Positions 25,384 through 33,890 are shown, counted from the first letter of the stretch. The stretch is DNA of 41,837 nucleotides from Paracoccus sp. S-4012 (GCF_009674885.1 NZ_WKKA01000021.1:1-41837); one strand, 5' to 3'. Notes: a model not told the origin generated them from the letters alone. Numbers and translations are program-made.

Positions 25384-27032
25384 GCGAAGGCCTCGTCGAG
25401 GACGAGCCACTGGCCGGGCGGCAGGCTGCGGCCGGCGACGGTGGTGGGAGCCTCGCCGGTGTTCGCGAGGACCGCGCCGCGGTCGCTGGCGATGCCGGTG
25501 ATGTCGGGGGCAGTCACGGGCAGCGCGCGGGGGGTTCCGGCCGCGACAGCGGCGAGCGCGCGGATGGCATCGGCAAGCGGACCTTGCGCCGCGAAGGGGC
25601 CGGAGGGCGCGGCGAGGGCGATCTCCTCGGCCCCGGCCTGCGCGGCCGCGGCATAGGCGGCGACGGCAAAGGCGGCGGCGAAGTCGGTGCCCTGCCGCGG
25701 GTCGCGGTCGGTCATGGTCAAACGCTGCCCTTGCGGGTTCGGCCGCAGCGCCGCGCCGTAGGGATTGCTCCGCATGCCGATGGCGCAGAGGTTCAGCGCG
25801 AGCGGCCGGTCCCCGGCGATCCGGCGCGACGACGCGAAGACGGCGGGCAGCGCCTCGGCCGTCTGCAAAACCGCGGCATCGCTCGCGTCGTGGACGATGG
25901 CGGCGGTGCCGTGGCTGACGACGTCGCCATGCGAGGGGTCGGGGCGCGAGCGGTTGAGTTCGGTGAAGCAGGTGTAGAGGCCGGTGGCGGCCGTGGCGTC
26001 GGGGAAGGCAGCGCGCAGGGCGCGGGCGAAGTCGGCGGGGCCGGGGCCGGGCGGGCAAGGCTCCTCGGGCTGGCGGCTCGCGAGCCAGGCGGGGGCGATG
26101 CCGGAGACGCGCCGAGGGCGGACCCCTGACGTCGCCAGCACCGCCGCGAGCCGCGGCGCGTCGCCCGGATCGCCCACCAGTTCGACGGCGAGGCCGAGGC
26201 CCGCCGCATCAGCGGCCCACGCCGCGGCAGCGAGCCAGTCGTCCCACTCGCCCACTCCAACCCGCGCCTGCAACATCCGCGCGCCGCTGCCCGCGAGCGT
26301 CCCTGCGTCCGGCGCCGGACCCCAGGCCGGCTCGGCGGCGAGCGCGATGGCGGGGAAGCGAGCCGGCACCGCGGCGGCGCCTGCCCCGGTCTGCCCGGCG
26401 GCACGGCGCGCGCCAACGGCGACGCGCACTCGCTGCCGGATCACCTCGCCCGGACGCAGCATGAACGGCCGCGGCAGCGACAGCGGGCGGCAGTAGGTCT
26501 TGAACGACGCATCGGTCCAGTTCCGCTGGTCTTCCATCTCAAAGACCTCACCCTTGAAGCTGATCTCGACTGGAACGCCGTGAACCTCGTGCGCAAGGCC
26601 GGCGATGTCGCGGACCGGCTGGGCCGGGGCGATTTCCTGGGGGAAGCGGGTCTCCTCGGTGCTGCCGTCCGGATGGCGCACAGTCAGCGGCGCCCCCTCG
26701 ACCCCCGAGAGCGGGTGCAGCACCACGAAACCTGCGCGGTTGACGTCGAGCGGGGCGTGGCAGATCAGCCGCGCTTCGGCGTCGAGGCCGCCGGCCGTGA
26801 CGGTGAAACGGACCTCCCCTTCCACCGCGCCGCCCGCATACCGGCAGCGCCGGATGAAGCCTGTCGCCCCCACCTCGTCCTGCACATCCTCGGCCGCATA
26901 GGTGCCCCAGTCCGCGTCACGCAGGATGCAGGCGAGGCCGCGCAGGACCTCGACGCCATGCGCTGCCAGCCGCGTGACTGCCCCGTCATCGATCCGCGCC
27001 GCGACCTGCCCCTGCTCCAGCGTGACTTCCAT
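25380..27032 (-). CDS. apnL: D-apionate lactonase
   Basis: A 550-residue protein, first gene of the long operon. The ATG at 27032 follows GGGAGGAGG; an upstream in-frame codon is rejected. The N-terminal half has features I recognise from ApnL proteins: CILRDADWGTYAAE, GFVVLHPLSGVEGAPLTVRH, FKGEVFEMEDQRNWTDASFK and TYCRPLSLPRPF. The C-terminal half is a more variable Ala-rich barrel-like region with CFTELNRSRP and VSHGTAAIVHDASDAAVLQT. ApnL hydrolyses D-apionolactone to D-apionate. The following genes are apdG, the RuBisCO-like gene, oiaK and a complete sugar importer, all with overlapping ends. It is the marker gene that identifies the cluster. Confidence 0.85.
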   Translation of the reverse strand: MEVTLEQGQVAARIDDGAVTRLAAHGVEVLRGLACILRDADWGTYAAEDVQDEVGATGFIRRCRYAGGAVEGEVRFTVTAGGLDAEARLICHAPLDVNRAGFVVLHPLSGVEGAPLTVRHPDGSTEETRFPQEIAPAQPVRDIAGLAHEVHGVPVEISFKGEVFEMEDQRNWTDASFKTYCRPLSLPRPFMLRPGEVIRQRVRVAVGARRAAGQTGAGAAAVPARFPAIALAAEPAWGPAPDAGTLAGSGARMLQARVGVGEWDDWLAAAAWAADAAGLGLAVELVGDPGDAPRLAAVLATSGVRPRRVSGIAPAWLASRQPEEPCPPGPGPADFARALRAAFPDATAATGLYTCFTELNRSRPDPSHGDVVSHGTAAIVHDASDAAVLQTAEALPAVFASSRRIAGDRPLALNLCAIGMRSNPYGAALRPNPQGQRLTMTDRDPRQGTDFAAAFAVAAYAAAAQAGAEEIALAAPSGPFAAQGPLADAIRALAAVAAGTPRALPVTAPDITGIASDRGAVLANTGEAPTTVAGRSLPPGQWLVLDEAFA

Positions 27033-27054
27033 CGTGCCTCCTCCCGGTCGCAAG

Positions 27055-27067
27055 CTGACTATACCAG
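27055..27067 (-). promoter_or_regulatory. Candidate operator / -10 element, site 2 (apnL operon)
   Basis: On the minus strand this reads CTGGTATAGTCAG, containing an extended -10 (TGGTATAGT). Transcription would start about 18 nt before apnL. It matches sites 1 and 3. The octamer ATACCAGT at 27061-27068 is an exact inverted copy of ACTGGTAT at 27123-27130, 62 bp apart, about six helical turns. Confidence 0.52.
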
Positions 27068-27095
27068 TGCAGGGTTGGGCAACGATTTTGTTTTG

Positions 27096-27133
27096 TTGAC
27101 ACAGAACTCACCCAACCGGAATACTGGTATGAT
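27096..27133 (+). promoter_or_regulatory. Sigma-70-type promoter elements for the apnO-oiaC-TRAP operon
   Basis: A perfect TTGACA lies at 27096-27101 in an unusually T-rich patch. The best-spaced -10 candidate is AATACT/GAATAC at about 27119-27125; a better hexamer, TATGAT with upstream TG, lies at 27128-27133 but is 26 bp away and would act as an extended -10. Either overlaps operator site 3. Confidence 0.45.
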
Positions 27134-27136
27134 CAG
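27124..27136 (+). promoter_or_regulatory. Candidate operator, site 3 (apnO-oiaC-TRAP operon)
   Basis: CTGGTATGATCAG, an imperfect palindrome (CTG..T.A..CAG) of the length used by FadR-subfamily regulators. It shares 12 or 13 positions of the consensus CTGGTATRRTSAG with sites 1 and 2. It lies 20 bp before the ATG of the gene at 27156, so bound protein would block initiation. Confidence 0.52.
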
Positions 27137-27155
27137 TCAACAGCGGAGGCTTCAG

Positions 27156-27989
27156 ATGGCGGTGCGGATCGCAGTGCTCGGTGCCGGGGGGAAGATGGGG
27201 CTTCGTATCACGCGCAAGCTGCGGGACGCGGGTTACGACGTGCGTGCGGTCGAGATCGGCGCGGCCGGGCGGACGCGGCTGGCAGAAGCCGATATTGAGG
27301 TCCGGGAGCAGGCGCAGGCGCTGCACGAGGCCGAGGTCATCGTCCTCGCGCTGCCTGACCAGATCATCGGCAAGGTCGCGTCGGAGATCGTGCCGCAGGT
27401 CGCGCCCGGCACCATGATCCTGATCCTCGACGCGGCCGCCCCCTATGCCGGCGTCCTGCCCGAGCGCGCCGACATCACCTATTTCGTCGGCCACCCCTGC
27501 CATCCGCCGCTCTTCAGCGATGTCAAGACGCCGGAGGAGCGGCACGACTATCACGGCGGGGTAGCCCCGCAGGCGATCGTCTGCGCGCTGATGCAGGGGC
27601 CGGAGGAGGACTATGCCCGCGGCGCCGCCATCTGCGAGGCGATGTGGGGGCCGATCATCTGCACCCATCGCGTCACGCTGGAGCAGCTGGCCATCCTCGA
27701 GCCGGGGCTGTCGGAGATGGTCGCCATGCCCTTCGTCGACACGATGGTCGAGGCGGTGGACGAATGCGCCGAGAAATACGGCATCGACCGGCAGGCGGCG
27801 CTCGACTTCCTGATCGGGCACCTGAATGTCGAGATCGCCATGTGGTTCGGCTTTTCGCCCAAGGTCCCCTCGGATGCGGCGCTGCGGCTGATGCGCTTTG
27901 CCAAGTCGGTGGTCGTCCGCGACGACTGGCGGGAGGCGCTGACGCCGGCGAAGGTCAGGGAAGCGTCCGAGCTGATCGTGCGCGGCTGA
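27156..27989 (+). CDS. apnO: ApnO-family oxidoreductase, probable D-apionate oxidoisomerase, copy 2
   Basis: A 277-residue NAD-dependent enzyme. ATG 27156 has GGAGG six bases upstream and gives MAVRIAVLGAGGKMGLRITR; an ATG at 27129 overlaps the promoter and is rejected. Conserved with copy 1 along its length: VIVLALPDQIIGKVASEIVP, DAAAPYAGVLPERADITYFV, GHPCHPPLFSDVKTP, QAIVCALMQGPEEDYARGAA, and a helical C-terminal domain with AALDFLIGHLNVEIAMWFGF. ApnO oxidises and isomerises D-apionate to 3-oxo-isoapionate. It is directly followed by the OiaC-like decarboxylase that would consume this product, so this copy is the better candidate for true ApnO. Confidence 0.82.
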   Translation: MAVRIAVLGAGGKMGLRITRKLRDAGYDVRAVEIGAAGRTRLAEADIEVREQAQALHEAEVIVLALPDQIIGKVASEIVPQVAPGTMILILDAAAPYAGVLPERADITYFVGHPCHPPLFSDVKTPEERHDYHGGVAPQAIVCALMQGPEEDYARGAAICEAMWGPIICTHRVTLEQLAILEPGLSEMVAMPFVDTMVEAVDECAEKYGIDRQAALDFLIGHLNVEIAMWFGFSPKVPSDAALRLMRFAKSVVVRDDWREALTPAKVREASELIVRG

Positions 27990-27990
27990 G

Positions 27991-28854
27991 GTGGACGGCC
28001 CCGCGCTCTCGGTATCAACGGTTGCCTTTGACGGCCACCCGCTGGACGTCGCGCTCGAGGTGCTGGCGGCGCTGGGGATGACGGGGGTGGAGCCGGCCTT
28101 CATCCGCGGCTATGTGGATTTCGACGAGCGCGACCTCGGGGTCGAGGACGCGGCCGCGCTGCGCCGGCGCCTTGCGGCGCATGGGCTGACGGCCCCGGCG
28201 GTGTCGGCGCATTTCGACCTGTCGCATCCCGATGCGCCCGCGATGCTCGCTCGCCGCATCGGTTTCACCGCCGGGCTGGGCGCGGCGATCCTTATCACCA
28301 ATGCGGGGCCCGCCGCCGACGAGTGTGCGATTCTCCGCGTGATTGAGGGCGCGCTGCCCGAACTCGAAGCGGCGGGGGTGACGCTCGCGCTCGAGAATCC
28401 CGGCCATGGCACGGGCGACCTGATCGGCAACGGGCGAGTGGGGGCGGCGCTGATGGCGCGTATCAACCATCCCGGCGTCGGGCTGAATTATGACGCCGGC
28501 AACGTTTTCACCTATTCCGGCGGCGGCACCCGGCCGGACGACGACCTGCCCCATGCCCTGCGGCATGTGGTGCACCTGCACCTCAAGGACATCGCCGATG
28601 ACGGCGCCGGCGCCTGGCGCTTCTGCCCTCTGGGCGAGGGGCTGATCGACTGGACCGCCGTCGCCCGCGCCCTCGCCGCGCGCCCTGCCCCGCCCTGCGG
28701 CCTCGAACTGCCGCTGCGGCTGCGCCGACCCGGCCGCGGCGACCCGGTCCGCGCGCCCGACCCGGCGCCGCTTGAAACGATCCGTGCGGGGCTGGCCGCC
28801 TCGCGCGCCCACTGGGCTGCGGCATGCGCCGCATCGCTCGCTGAACCGAGTTAG
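27991..28854 (+). CDS. oiaC: Xylose isomerase-like TIM barrel protein, probable 3-oxo-isoapionate decarboxylase
   Basis: A 287-residue protein of the AP-endonuclease-2 / sugar phosphate isomerase family. It uses GTG 27991, one base after the ApnO stop. The family's metal ligands are visible at the expected spacing: Glu135 in TLALENPGHGTGD, Asp168 in GLNYDAGNVFTYSGG, His197 in VVHLHLKDI, Glu239 in CGLELPLRL. OiaC belongs to this family and converts 3-oxo-isoapionate to L-erythrulose and CO2. An isomerase or epimerase role cannot be excluded on sequence alone, but adjacency to ApnO favours OiaC. The C-terminus is Arg/Pro-rich then helical. Confidence 0.7.
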   Translation: MDGPALSVSTVAFDGHPLDVALEVLAALGMTGVEPAFIRGYVDFDERDLGVEDAAALRRRLAAHGLTAPAVSAHFDLSHPDAPAMLARRIGFTAGLGAAILITNAGPAADECAILRVIEGALPELEAAGVTLALENPGHGTGDLIGNGRVGAALMARINHPGVGLNYDAGNVFTYSGGGTRPDDDLPHALRHVVHLHLKDIADDGAGAWRFCPLGEGLIDWTAVARALAARPAPPCGLELPLRLRRPGRGDPVRAPDPAPLETIRAGLAASRAHWAAACAASLAEPS

Positions 28855-28865
28855 AGGAGGATCCC

Positions 28866-29825
28866 ATGTTCAGAACCCTGTCACTCGTCGCGCTGATCGC
28901 CGTCGGCGCCCAGCCCGTCGCGGCCGAGGTCGTCATCAAGGCCGGTCACGGCACCACGTCCGAGCATCCCACCCATCTCGCCCTGATGCGTTTCGCCGAC
29001 AGCGTCGCCGAGGCAACGAACGGCGAGGTCACGGTCGAGGCCTATCCCGACCGCCAGCTCGGCGAGGAGCGTGAGCTGGCCGAGGGGCTGCAGCTCGGCA
29101 CCGTGGACATGGCCGTGATTTCGACCGGACCACTGCTGTCCTTCGCACCCGGGATCGGCGTCGTGGACCTGCCGTTCCTGTTCCGCGATTCGAAACATGT
29201 CGAGACCGTCCTCGACGGCGAGATCGGCACCGCGCTGCTGGCCGAGTTCGACGGCACCGGGATCAAGGGTCTCGGCTGGTGGGAGAACGGCTGGCGGCAC
29301 CTGACCGCGAACGAGCCGATCCGCGCCGTCGAGGATCTGGACGGCCTGAAGCTCAGGACCATGCAGAACCCGGTCCATATCGCCGCCTTCGAGAAGCTCG
29401 GCGCGGCGCCGATCCCGATGGCCTGGGGCGAGGTCTTCACCAGCCTTGGCCAGGGCGTGATCGACGCGCAGGAGAACCCGATCACCATCACCTACGTCAA
29501 CTCGCTCTGGGAGGTGCAGGACTACCTGATGCTGACCGGGCATGTCTTCGGCCCCCATGTCGTGCTGATGAGCCAGTCGAAATGGGATAGCCTGACCCCC
29601 GAGCAGCAGACGATCGTAACCGACGCCTTGACCGAGGCGACCGCTTTCCAGCGCAGCGAGGCCACGCGACTGGAAGCCGAAAACCTGGAGAAGCTGAAGG
29701 AGAACGGCATGGAGGTGATCGAGGTCGATACCGCACCGTTCCGTGAGGCCGTGCGCGACATCGCCGCCTCGCAGTCCGAACTTGATCAGGACATGATCGA
29801 GCAGATCAAGGCGATCGGCGAGTGA
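28866..29825 (+). CDS. dctP: TRAP transporter substrate-binding protein DctP family
   Basis: A 319-residue periplasmic binding protein with a short signal peptide ending near PVAAEVV and a GAGGAGG ribosome site. DctP motifs: VIKAGHGTTSEHPTHLALMR, PDRQLGEERELAEGLQLGTV, and the central stretch LKLRTMQNPVHIAAFEKLGA carrying the Arg that pairs with ligand carboxylates, then PMAWGEVFTSLGQGVIDAQE. DctP proteins usually bind organic or sugar acids, which fits uptake of D-apionate or a similar acid for the two enzymes encoded just upstream. Its stop overlaps the GTG of dctQ. Confidence 0.92.
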   Translation: MFRTLSLVALIAVGAQPVAAEVVIKAGHGTTSEHPTHLALMRFADSVAEATNGEVTVEAYPDRQLGEERELAEGLQLGTVDMAVISTGPLLSFAPGIGVVDLPFLFRDSKHVETVLDGEIGTALLAEFDGTGIKGLGWWENGWRHLTANEPIRAVEDLDGLKLRTMQNPVHIAAFEKLGAAPIPMAWGEVFTSLGQGVIDAQENPITITYVNSLWEVQDYLMLTGHVFGPHVVLMSQSKWDSLTPEQQTIVTDALTEATAFQRSEATRLEAENLEKLKENGMEVIEVDTAPFREAVRDIAASQSELDQDMIEQIKAIGE

Positions 29826-30343
29826 GCGCGCAGGCGTGGACCGGCCGCGAGGGCCTGGCCCGCGCCTGGGCATGGCTCGAGCGCGGCGTCATGGCCGTGC
29901 TGATCGCGGGGCTCGCGGCGATGACCATCGCGAGCCTCATTCAGGTCGTCGCCCGTTACGTCTTCGACAACCCATTGAGTTGGACCGAGGAATTCTCGCG
30001 TTTCGCCTTCATCTGGGTGTCCTATCTTTCGGCCTGGCTCGCCTGGCGGTATCGCGCCCATATCGCGCTCGGCGCCGTGGACCATGTTCCTTCGGCGCGG
30101 CTGAAGACCTTCTCGGCGCGCATGGTCGAGGCTTTGGTGCTGGCGCTCTGCCTCTACACCCTATGGACCAATGCGCGACTCATCGGCATTGCCGCCCATC
30201 AGCCATCGGCGATCCTCAGAGTGCCCATGGGCTGGATCTACGCGGGCTACAGCGCAATGGCGCTGATGATCGCCCTCGACGTGCTGCTGGGCTGGATCAC
30301 CGGCCGGACACCGCCGTCACAGGACCCGGAGGACGCCCATTGA
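29822..30343 (+). CDS. dctQ: TRAP transporter small permease DctQ family
   Basis: A 173-residue four-helix inner-membrane subunit. It starts at GTG 29822 inside the end of dctP. Diagnostic sequence: QVVARYVFDNPLSWTEEFSR and FAFIWVSYLSAWLAWRYRAH, followed by two further helices (LVLALCLYTLWTNARLIGIA; GWIYAGYSAMALMIALDVLL). It links the binding protein and DctM in a Na+-coupled importer. Confidence 0.92.
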   Translation: MSAQAWTGREGLARAWAWLERGVMAVLIAGLAAMTIASLIQVVARYVFDNPLSWTEEFSRFAFIWVSYLSAWLAWRYRAHIALGAVDHVPSARLKTFSARMVEALVLALCLYTLWTNARLIGIAAHQPSAILRVPMGWIYAGYSAMALMIALDVLLGWITGRTPPSQDPEDAH

Positions 30344-31608
30344 CAGCGATCCTGCTGGGAAGCTTCGTCGTCCTTCTGATTATCAACGTCCCGGTCAGCT
30401 TTGCGCTGATGATCGCCTCCCTCGCGGCGCTGACATGGGGCGGCATCCCGCCCACCCTCGTGGGGCAGCGGATGACGGCGGCGATGGACAGCTTCATCCT
30501 GCTGGCGATCCCGTTCTTCCTGCTGGCTGGGCAGCTGATGTCACGCAGCGGCATCGCCCGCGACATCATGAATCTCGCCTATGCGCTGCTGGGATGGATG
30601 CGGGGCGGGCTTGCCCACGCCAGCATCGGCGCCGGCACCATCATGGGCGGCATGACTGGGTCGGCCGTAGCCGAGGCCTCCTCGATCGGGGGCGTGATGA
30701 TCCCCGAGATGCAGGCCAAGGGCTATGGCGGCGCCTATTCCGCCGCGGTGGTGGCGGCGGGCTCGCTCATCTCGGTGCTGATCCCGCCCTCGGTGCCGCT
30801 CATCATCTACGGGGTGGTGACCGGCACCTCGGTCGGGCGGCTCTTCATCGCCGGGCTGATTCCGGGGCTGCTGATGGCGGCGGTGATGATCTTAGTGACC
30901 TGGTGGATGGCGATGCGCGCCGGCTATCCGCGCGGGCCACGGCCCACGCCGGGGGCGGTCTGGCGGGCCTTCGTCGCCAGCCTCTGGGGCCTCTTCATGC
31001 CCGTGGTCATCATCGGTTCGATCCGCTTCGGCATCGCTACGCCGACCGAGGCGTCGGTTCTCGCGGTCGCCTACGCGCTGCTGGTCGGCATGGTCGTCTA
31101 CCGCAGCATCCGCTGGCGCGACCTGCCGCGGATCATGCTCGACACCGCCGTCACAAACGGCGTCGTTTTGCTGCTGATCTCGGCCGCGACCCTTTATGGG
31201 TTGATCATCACGCGCGAACAGGTGCCGCAGGAGGCCGCCCGGCTGATCCTCGAACTGACCGGCAATCCCACGGTGCTGCTGCTGCTGATCCTCGCGGTCT
31301 ACCTAGTGGCGGGGATGATCCTCGACCTTGGTGCCGCCATCATCATCCTGGTGCCGGTGTTCTGGCCGATGACGCGGCAGGTCGGGATCGACCCGGTGCA
31401 TTTCGGGATCGTTACGGTGATGGGCCTCGCTGTCGGCCTCATCACGCCACCGGTGGGGGCGAGCCTCTTTGTTACCTGCGGTATCGCACGGGTGAACCTC
31501 ATCGCCGCGGCGCGGGCGGTGTTGCCCTACGTGGCCGCGCTGACGCTGCTGGTGGTGGCGGTGATCCTGTGGCCCGACATCGCCCTATGGTTGACGCGGG
31601 ATATGTGA
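30340..31608 (+). CDS. dctM: TRAP transporter large permease DctM family
   Basis: A 422-residue transport subunit with about twelve helices. TTG 30340 is chosen as start because GGAGG precedes it and the protein then begins TAILLGSFVVLLIINVPVSF, the normal DctM opening; earlier in-frame sequence is the shadow of dctQ. Motifs: PFFLLAGQLMSRSGIARDIM, GTIMGGMTGSAVAEASSIGG, PPSVPLIIYGVVTGTSVGRL and, near the end, GLAVGLITPPVGASLFVTCG. It closes the operon; a small GCGGG-CAT-CCCGC hairpin lies at 31644-31656. Confidence 0.93.
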   Translation: MTAILLGSFVVLLIINVPVSFALMIASLAALTWGGIPPTLVGQRMTAAMDSFILLAIPFFLLAGQLMSRSGIARDIMNLAYALLGWMRGGLAHASIGAGTIMGGMTGSAVAEASSIGGVMIPEMQAKGYGGAYSAAVVAAGSLISVLIPPSVPLIIYGVVTGTSVGRLFIAGLIPGLLMAAVMILVTWWMAMRAGYPRGPRPTPGAVWRAFVASLWGLFMPVVIIGSIRFGIATPTEASVLAVAYALLVGMVVYRSIRWRDLPRIMLDTAVTNGVVLLLISAATLYGLIITREQVPQEAARLILELTGNPTVLLLLILAVYLVAGMILDLGAAIIILVPVFWPMTRQVGIDPVHFGIVTVMGLAVGLITPPVGASLFVTCGIARVNLIAAARAVLPYVAALTLLVVAVILWPDIALWLTRDM

Positions 31609-32287
31609 GAGATTGGCGTGATAGCGGACGGCAGGGTCTTCGAGCGGGCATCCCGCGTGAAGCGCAGCATCGGGTAGCCGCGAAGACGACTGCGAAGAGA
31701 TGATCCGCCGTTCGCAGAGCCCCGTCGAGTCGATGTGACGCTCCCAGACGATCCCGGAATGTCCGAAGTTCTACTACCCCCAGCACGCCGACTAATTCAG
31801 CAACCGGTCAGAGTAGGGCCCGCCCTTGCCCTTTTCGTGGGCGCTGCAGCTGGTCAAGATGCGCGCAGGGTGGTATCGTCGCGAGGTGGCGTCTCTGTTA
31901 CAGTTCGCGCTGCAACCTGCGCTACAAAACTTACGATGAAGCAGTCCTAACTGATTGAAATGTGGCCGGTATTCCAATGATCGGCGTTTCCCACCCTCTC
32001 CGCCACTCACTATCTCAGACGATTTGGTTTTTCGGATTGGCGCGCGCTGCCTGTACTCCGCCTTTCATGGTCCAGGTCGGCATACTTTGCCGACTCTTTG
32101 CATCACTGATCGCGCTCACTATGCCGCCTCGGCACCCAGGCCGGCTCATCGAACACCGGATGGACTGACCCTCGGAGACGAAGCTCCGCGGCATCCGGCA
32201 GGTCGTGCTTCCCGTTCAAGATCGAGGCCGGCTCGGCCGGCTTCACCCGCGCCGTCGCCATCATCGAGGATTAAGGGACGCCACTTC
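31609..32287. other. Stretch without an intact gene, lower GC in the middle
   Basis: About 680 bp downstream of the TRAP operon. The 31760-32140 part is visibly less GC-rich than its surroundings and no frame carries a ribosome site with recognisable protein. Near the right end, 32206-32274 looks like the last codons of a lost gene (separate entry). Confidence 0.4.
32206..32274 (+). pseudogene. C-terminal remnant, possibly of a cyclase-family protein
   Basis: Forward frame reads CFPFKIEAGSAGFTRAVAII then ED and TAA, the kind of ending seen in cyclase/arylformamidase-like proteins. It stands 13 bp before the BKACE start, as an upstream operon gene would. Nothing convincing precedes it. Confidence 0.25.
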
Positions 32288-33223
32288 ATGGCGACCAAAC
32301 CCAACAAGGTCATCATCACCTGCGTCGTGACGGGCGGCATCCACACGCCCTCCATGTCAGACGCGCTGCCGATCACGCCCGACGAGATCGCGCTATCCGC
32401 GATCGAGGCCGCCGGAGCCGGCGCCGCGATCCTGCACCTGCATGCCCGCGATCCGAACGACGGCCGGCCCTCGCCATCTGCGGAGGTGTTCGGGCAGTTA
32501 CTGCCTCGGATCAAGCAATCAACCGACGCCGTGGTGAACATCACCACCGCAGTGGACTGACCATGACGATGGAGCAGCGGCTCGAAGGTGCGATTGCGGC
32601 GAAGCCTGAGATGGCCTCGCTGAACATGGGCTCGATGAACTTCGGCATCTTCCCGATGGCGTGGAAGGACCGCCATTGGAAGCACGACTGAAAAGCCTTA
32701 TCTCGAAGGCACCGACGACTTCATCTTCCGCAACACGTTCCGGGATATCGAATACATCCTCAGGAACCTGGGCGAGGCGCATGGCACGCGGTTCGAGCAT
32801 GAGTGCTATGACGTCGGCCACCTCTACAACGTCGCCCACTTCGTGGATCGCGGCCTGCTGAAGCCGCCGTTCTTCATCCAGATGATCTTCGGCATCCTGG
32901 GCGGTATTGGCGCGGCGCCCGAGAACCTGATGTTCATGAAGCAAACCGCCGACAAGCTGTTCGGCGATGCCTATCGCTGGTCGGTCCTCGGTGCGGGCCG
33001 CCACCAGATGCCGCTGATTACCCAAGCCGCGATGATGGGCGGCAACGTCCGAGTCGGGCTGGAGGACAGCCTCTATATCGGCGCCGGCAAGCTCGCGCGC
33101 TCCAACGCCGAGCAGGAGAGCAAGATCCGCCGCATCCTAGAGGAGCTCGGGCTGGAAATCGCCACCCCCGCCGACGCGCGCGAGATCCTGGCCCTGAAGG
33201 GCGGCGATCAAATGGGGTTCTGA
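32288..33223 (+). pseudogene. 3-keto acid cleavage enzyme (BKACE, DUF849), two frameshifts
   Basis: BKACE enzymes split beta-keto acids with acetyl-CoA. The gene begins MATKPNKVIITCVVTGGIHT and keeps the zinc-site pattern LHLHARDPNDGRPSP. The frame breaks near 32545, where ACCACC is followed directly by GCAGT and about four bases seem to be missing from the usual NITTGGS motif. It resumes as LTMTMEQRLEGAIAAKPEMA and LNMGSMNFGIFPMAWKDRHW, then breaks again at GACTGAAAAG near 32690. It continues DDFIFRNTFRDIEYILRNLG, FFIQMIFGILGGIGAAPENL and NVRVGLEDSLYIGAGKLARS to the normal end. Without the two shifts the protein would have the usual ~310 residues. Confidence 0.85.
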
Positions 33224-33890
33224 TGGCGCGCAACGCGATTGACGGCTTCTAGGTCGATCCCGCCAGCGTGCGCCACGTCGGACGCGCCCTGCAACGCCCC
33301 GAGTGCATCCTGGCCGAGCGCGACGGCACACTCTGGTCGGCCGACGCGCGCGGCGGCGTGATGCGCATCGGCGCCGATGGCAGCCAGAGCCTGATCGCGC
33401 AGGTGCAGGACGACAGCTTCGCGGCGGCCGAGGACGAAACCGATCGCTTCACGCCCACGACAACATTGCCGAATGGCCTCGCCTTCGACCGTGACGGTAG
33501 CTTCCTGATCTCGAATTTCGGCACAGACCGGCTCGAGCGGATGTCCCACGACGGCTCCCGCACCGAGGTCCTGCTTGACCGGATCAACGGGCAGCCGGTC
33601 GGCAAGGTGAACTTCGTCCTGCGCGATCGCCGCGGCCGCATCTGGATCACCGTCTCGACACGGATCCGCAACTGGATGTCCGCGATCAGCCAGAACGTCG
33701 CCGACGGCTACGTTGCCGTCCTGGATGAGCGCGGCGCCCGGATCGTCGCCGACAGCTTCGCCTTCACGAACGAAATCCGCTTCGACGCCGAGGAGCGCTG
33801 GCTCTACGTTGTGGAGACCAGCGGCCGGCGGATCACCCGCCTGCGGATCGGCGAAAACGCGAAGGTCGAGGCGCGCGAGATCTGTGGGAT
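33223..33890 (+). pseudogene. SMP-30/gluconolactonase-like protein, nonsense codon and lost 3' end
   Basis: Starts ATGGCGCGCAACGC overlapping the BKACE stop, reads MARNAIDGF, then an in-frame TAG, and continues VDPASVRHVGRALQRPECIL and AERDGTLWSADARGGVMRI. Beta-propeller strands are clear: LPNGLAFDRDGSFLISNFGT and VNFVLRDRRGRIWITVSTR with FAFTNEIRFDAEERWLYVVE. Similarity ends around 33885 (VEAREIC) after about 220 codons of a usual ~300, where unrelated sequence begins. These enzymes hydrolyse sugar lactones. Together with the broken BKACE gene it represents an inactivated operon. Confidence 0.75.

Noticed and set aside
32540..32700. Programmed recoding in the BKACE gene
   Set aside because: Two separate breaks without slippery runs, next to another gene with a nonsense codon; decay is simpler.
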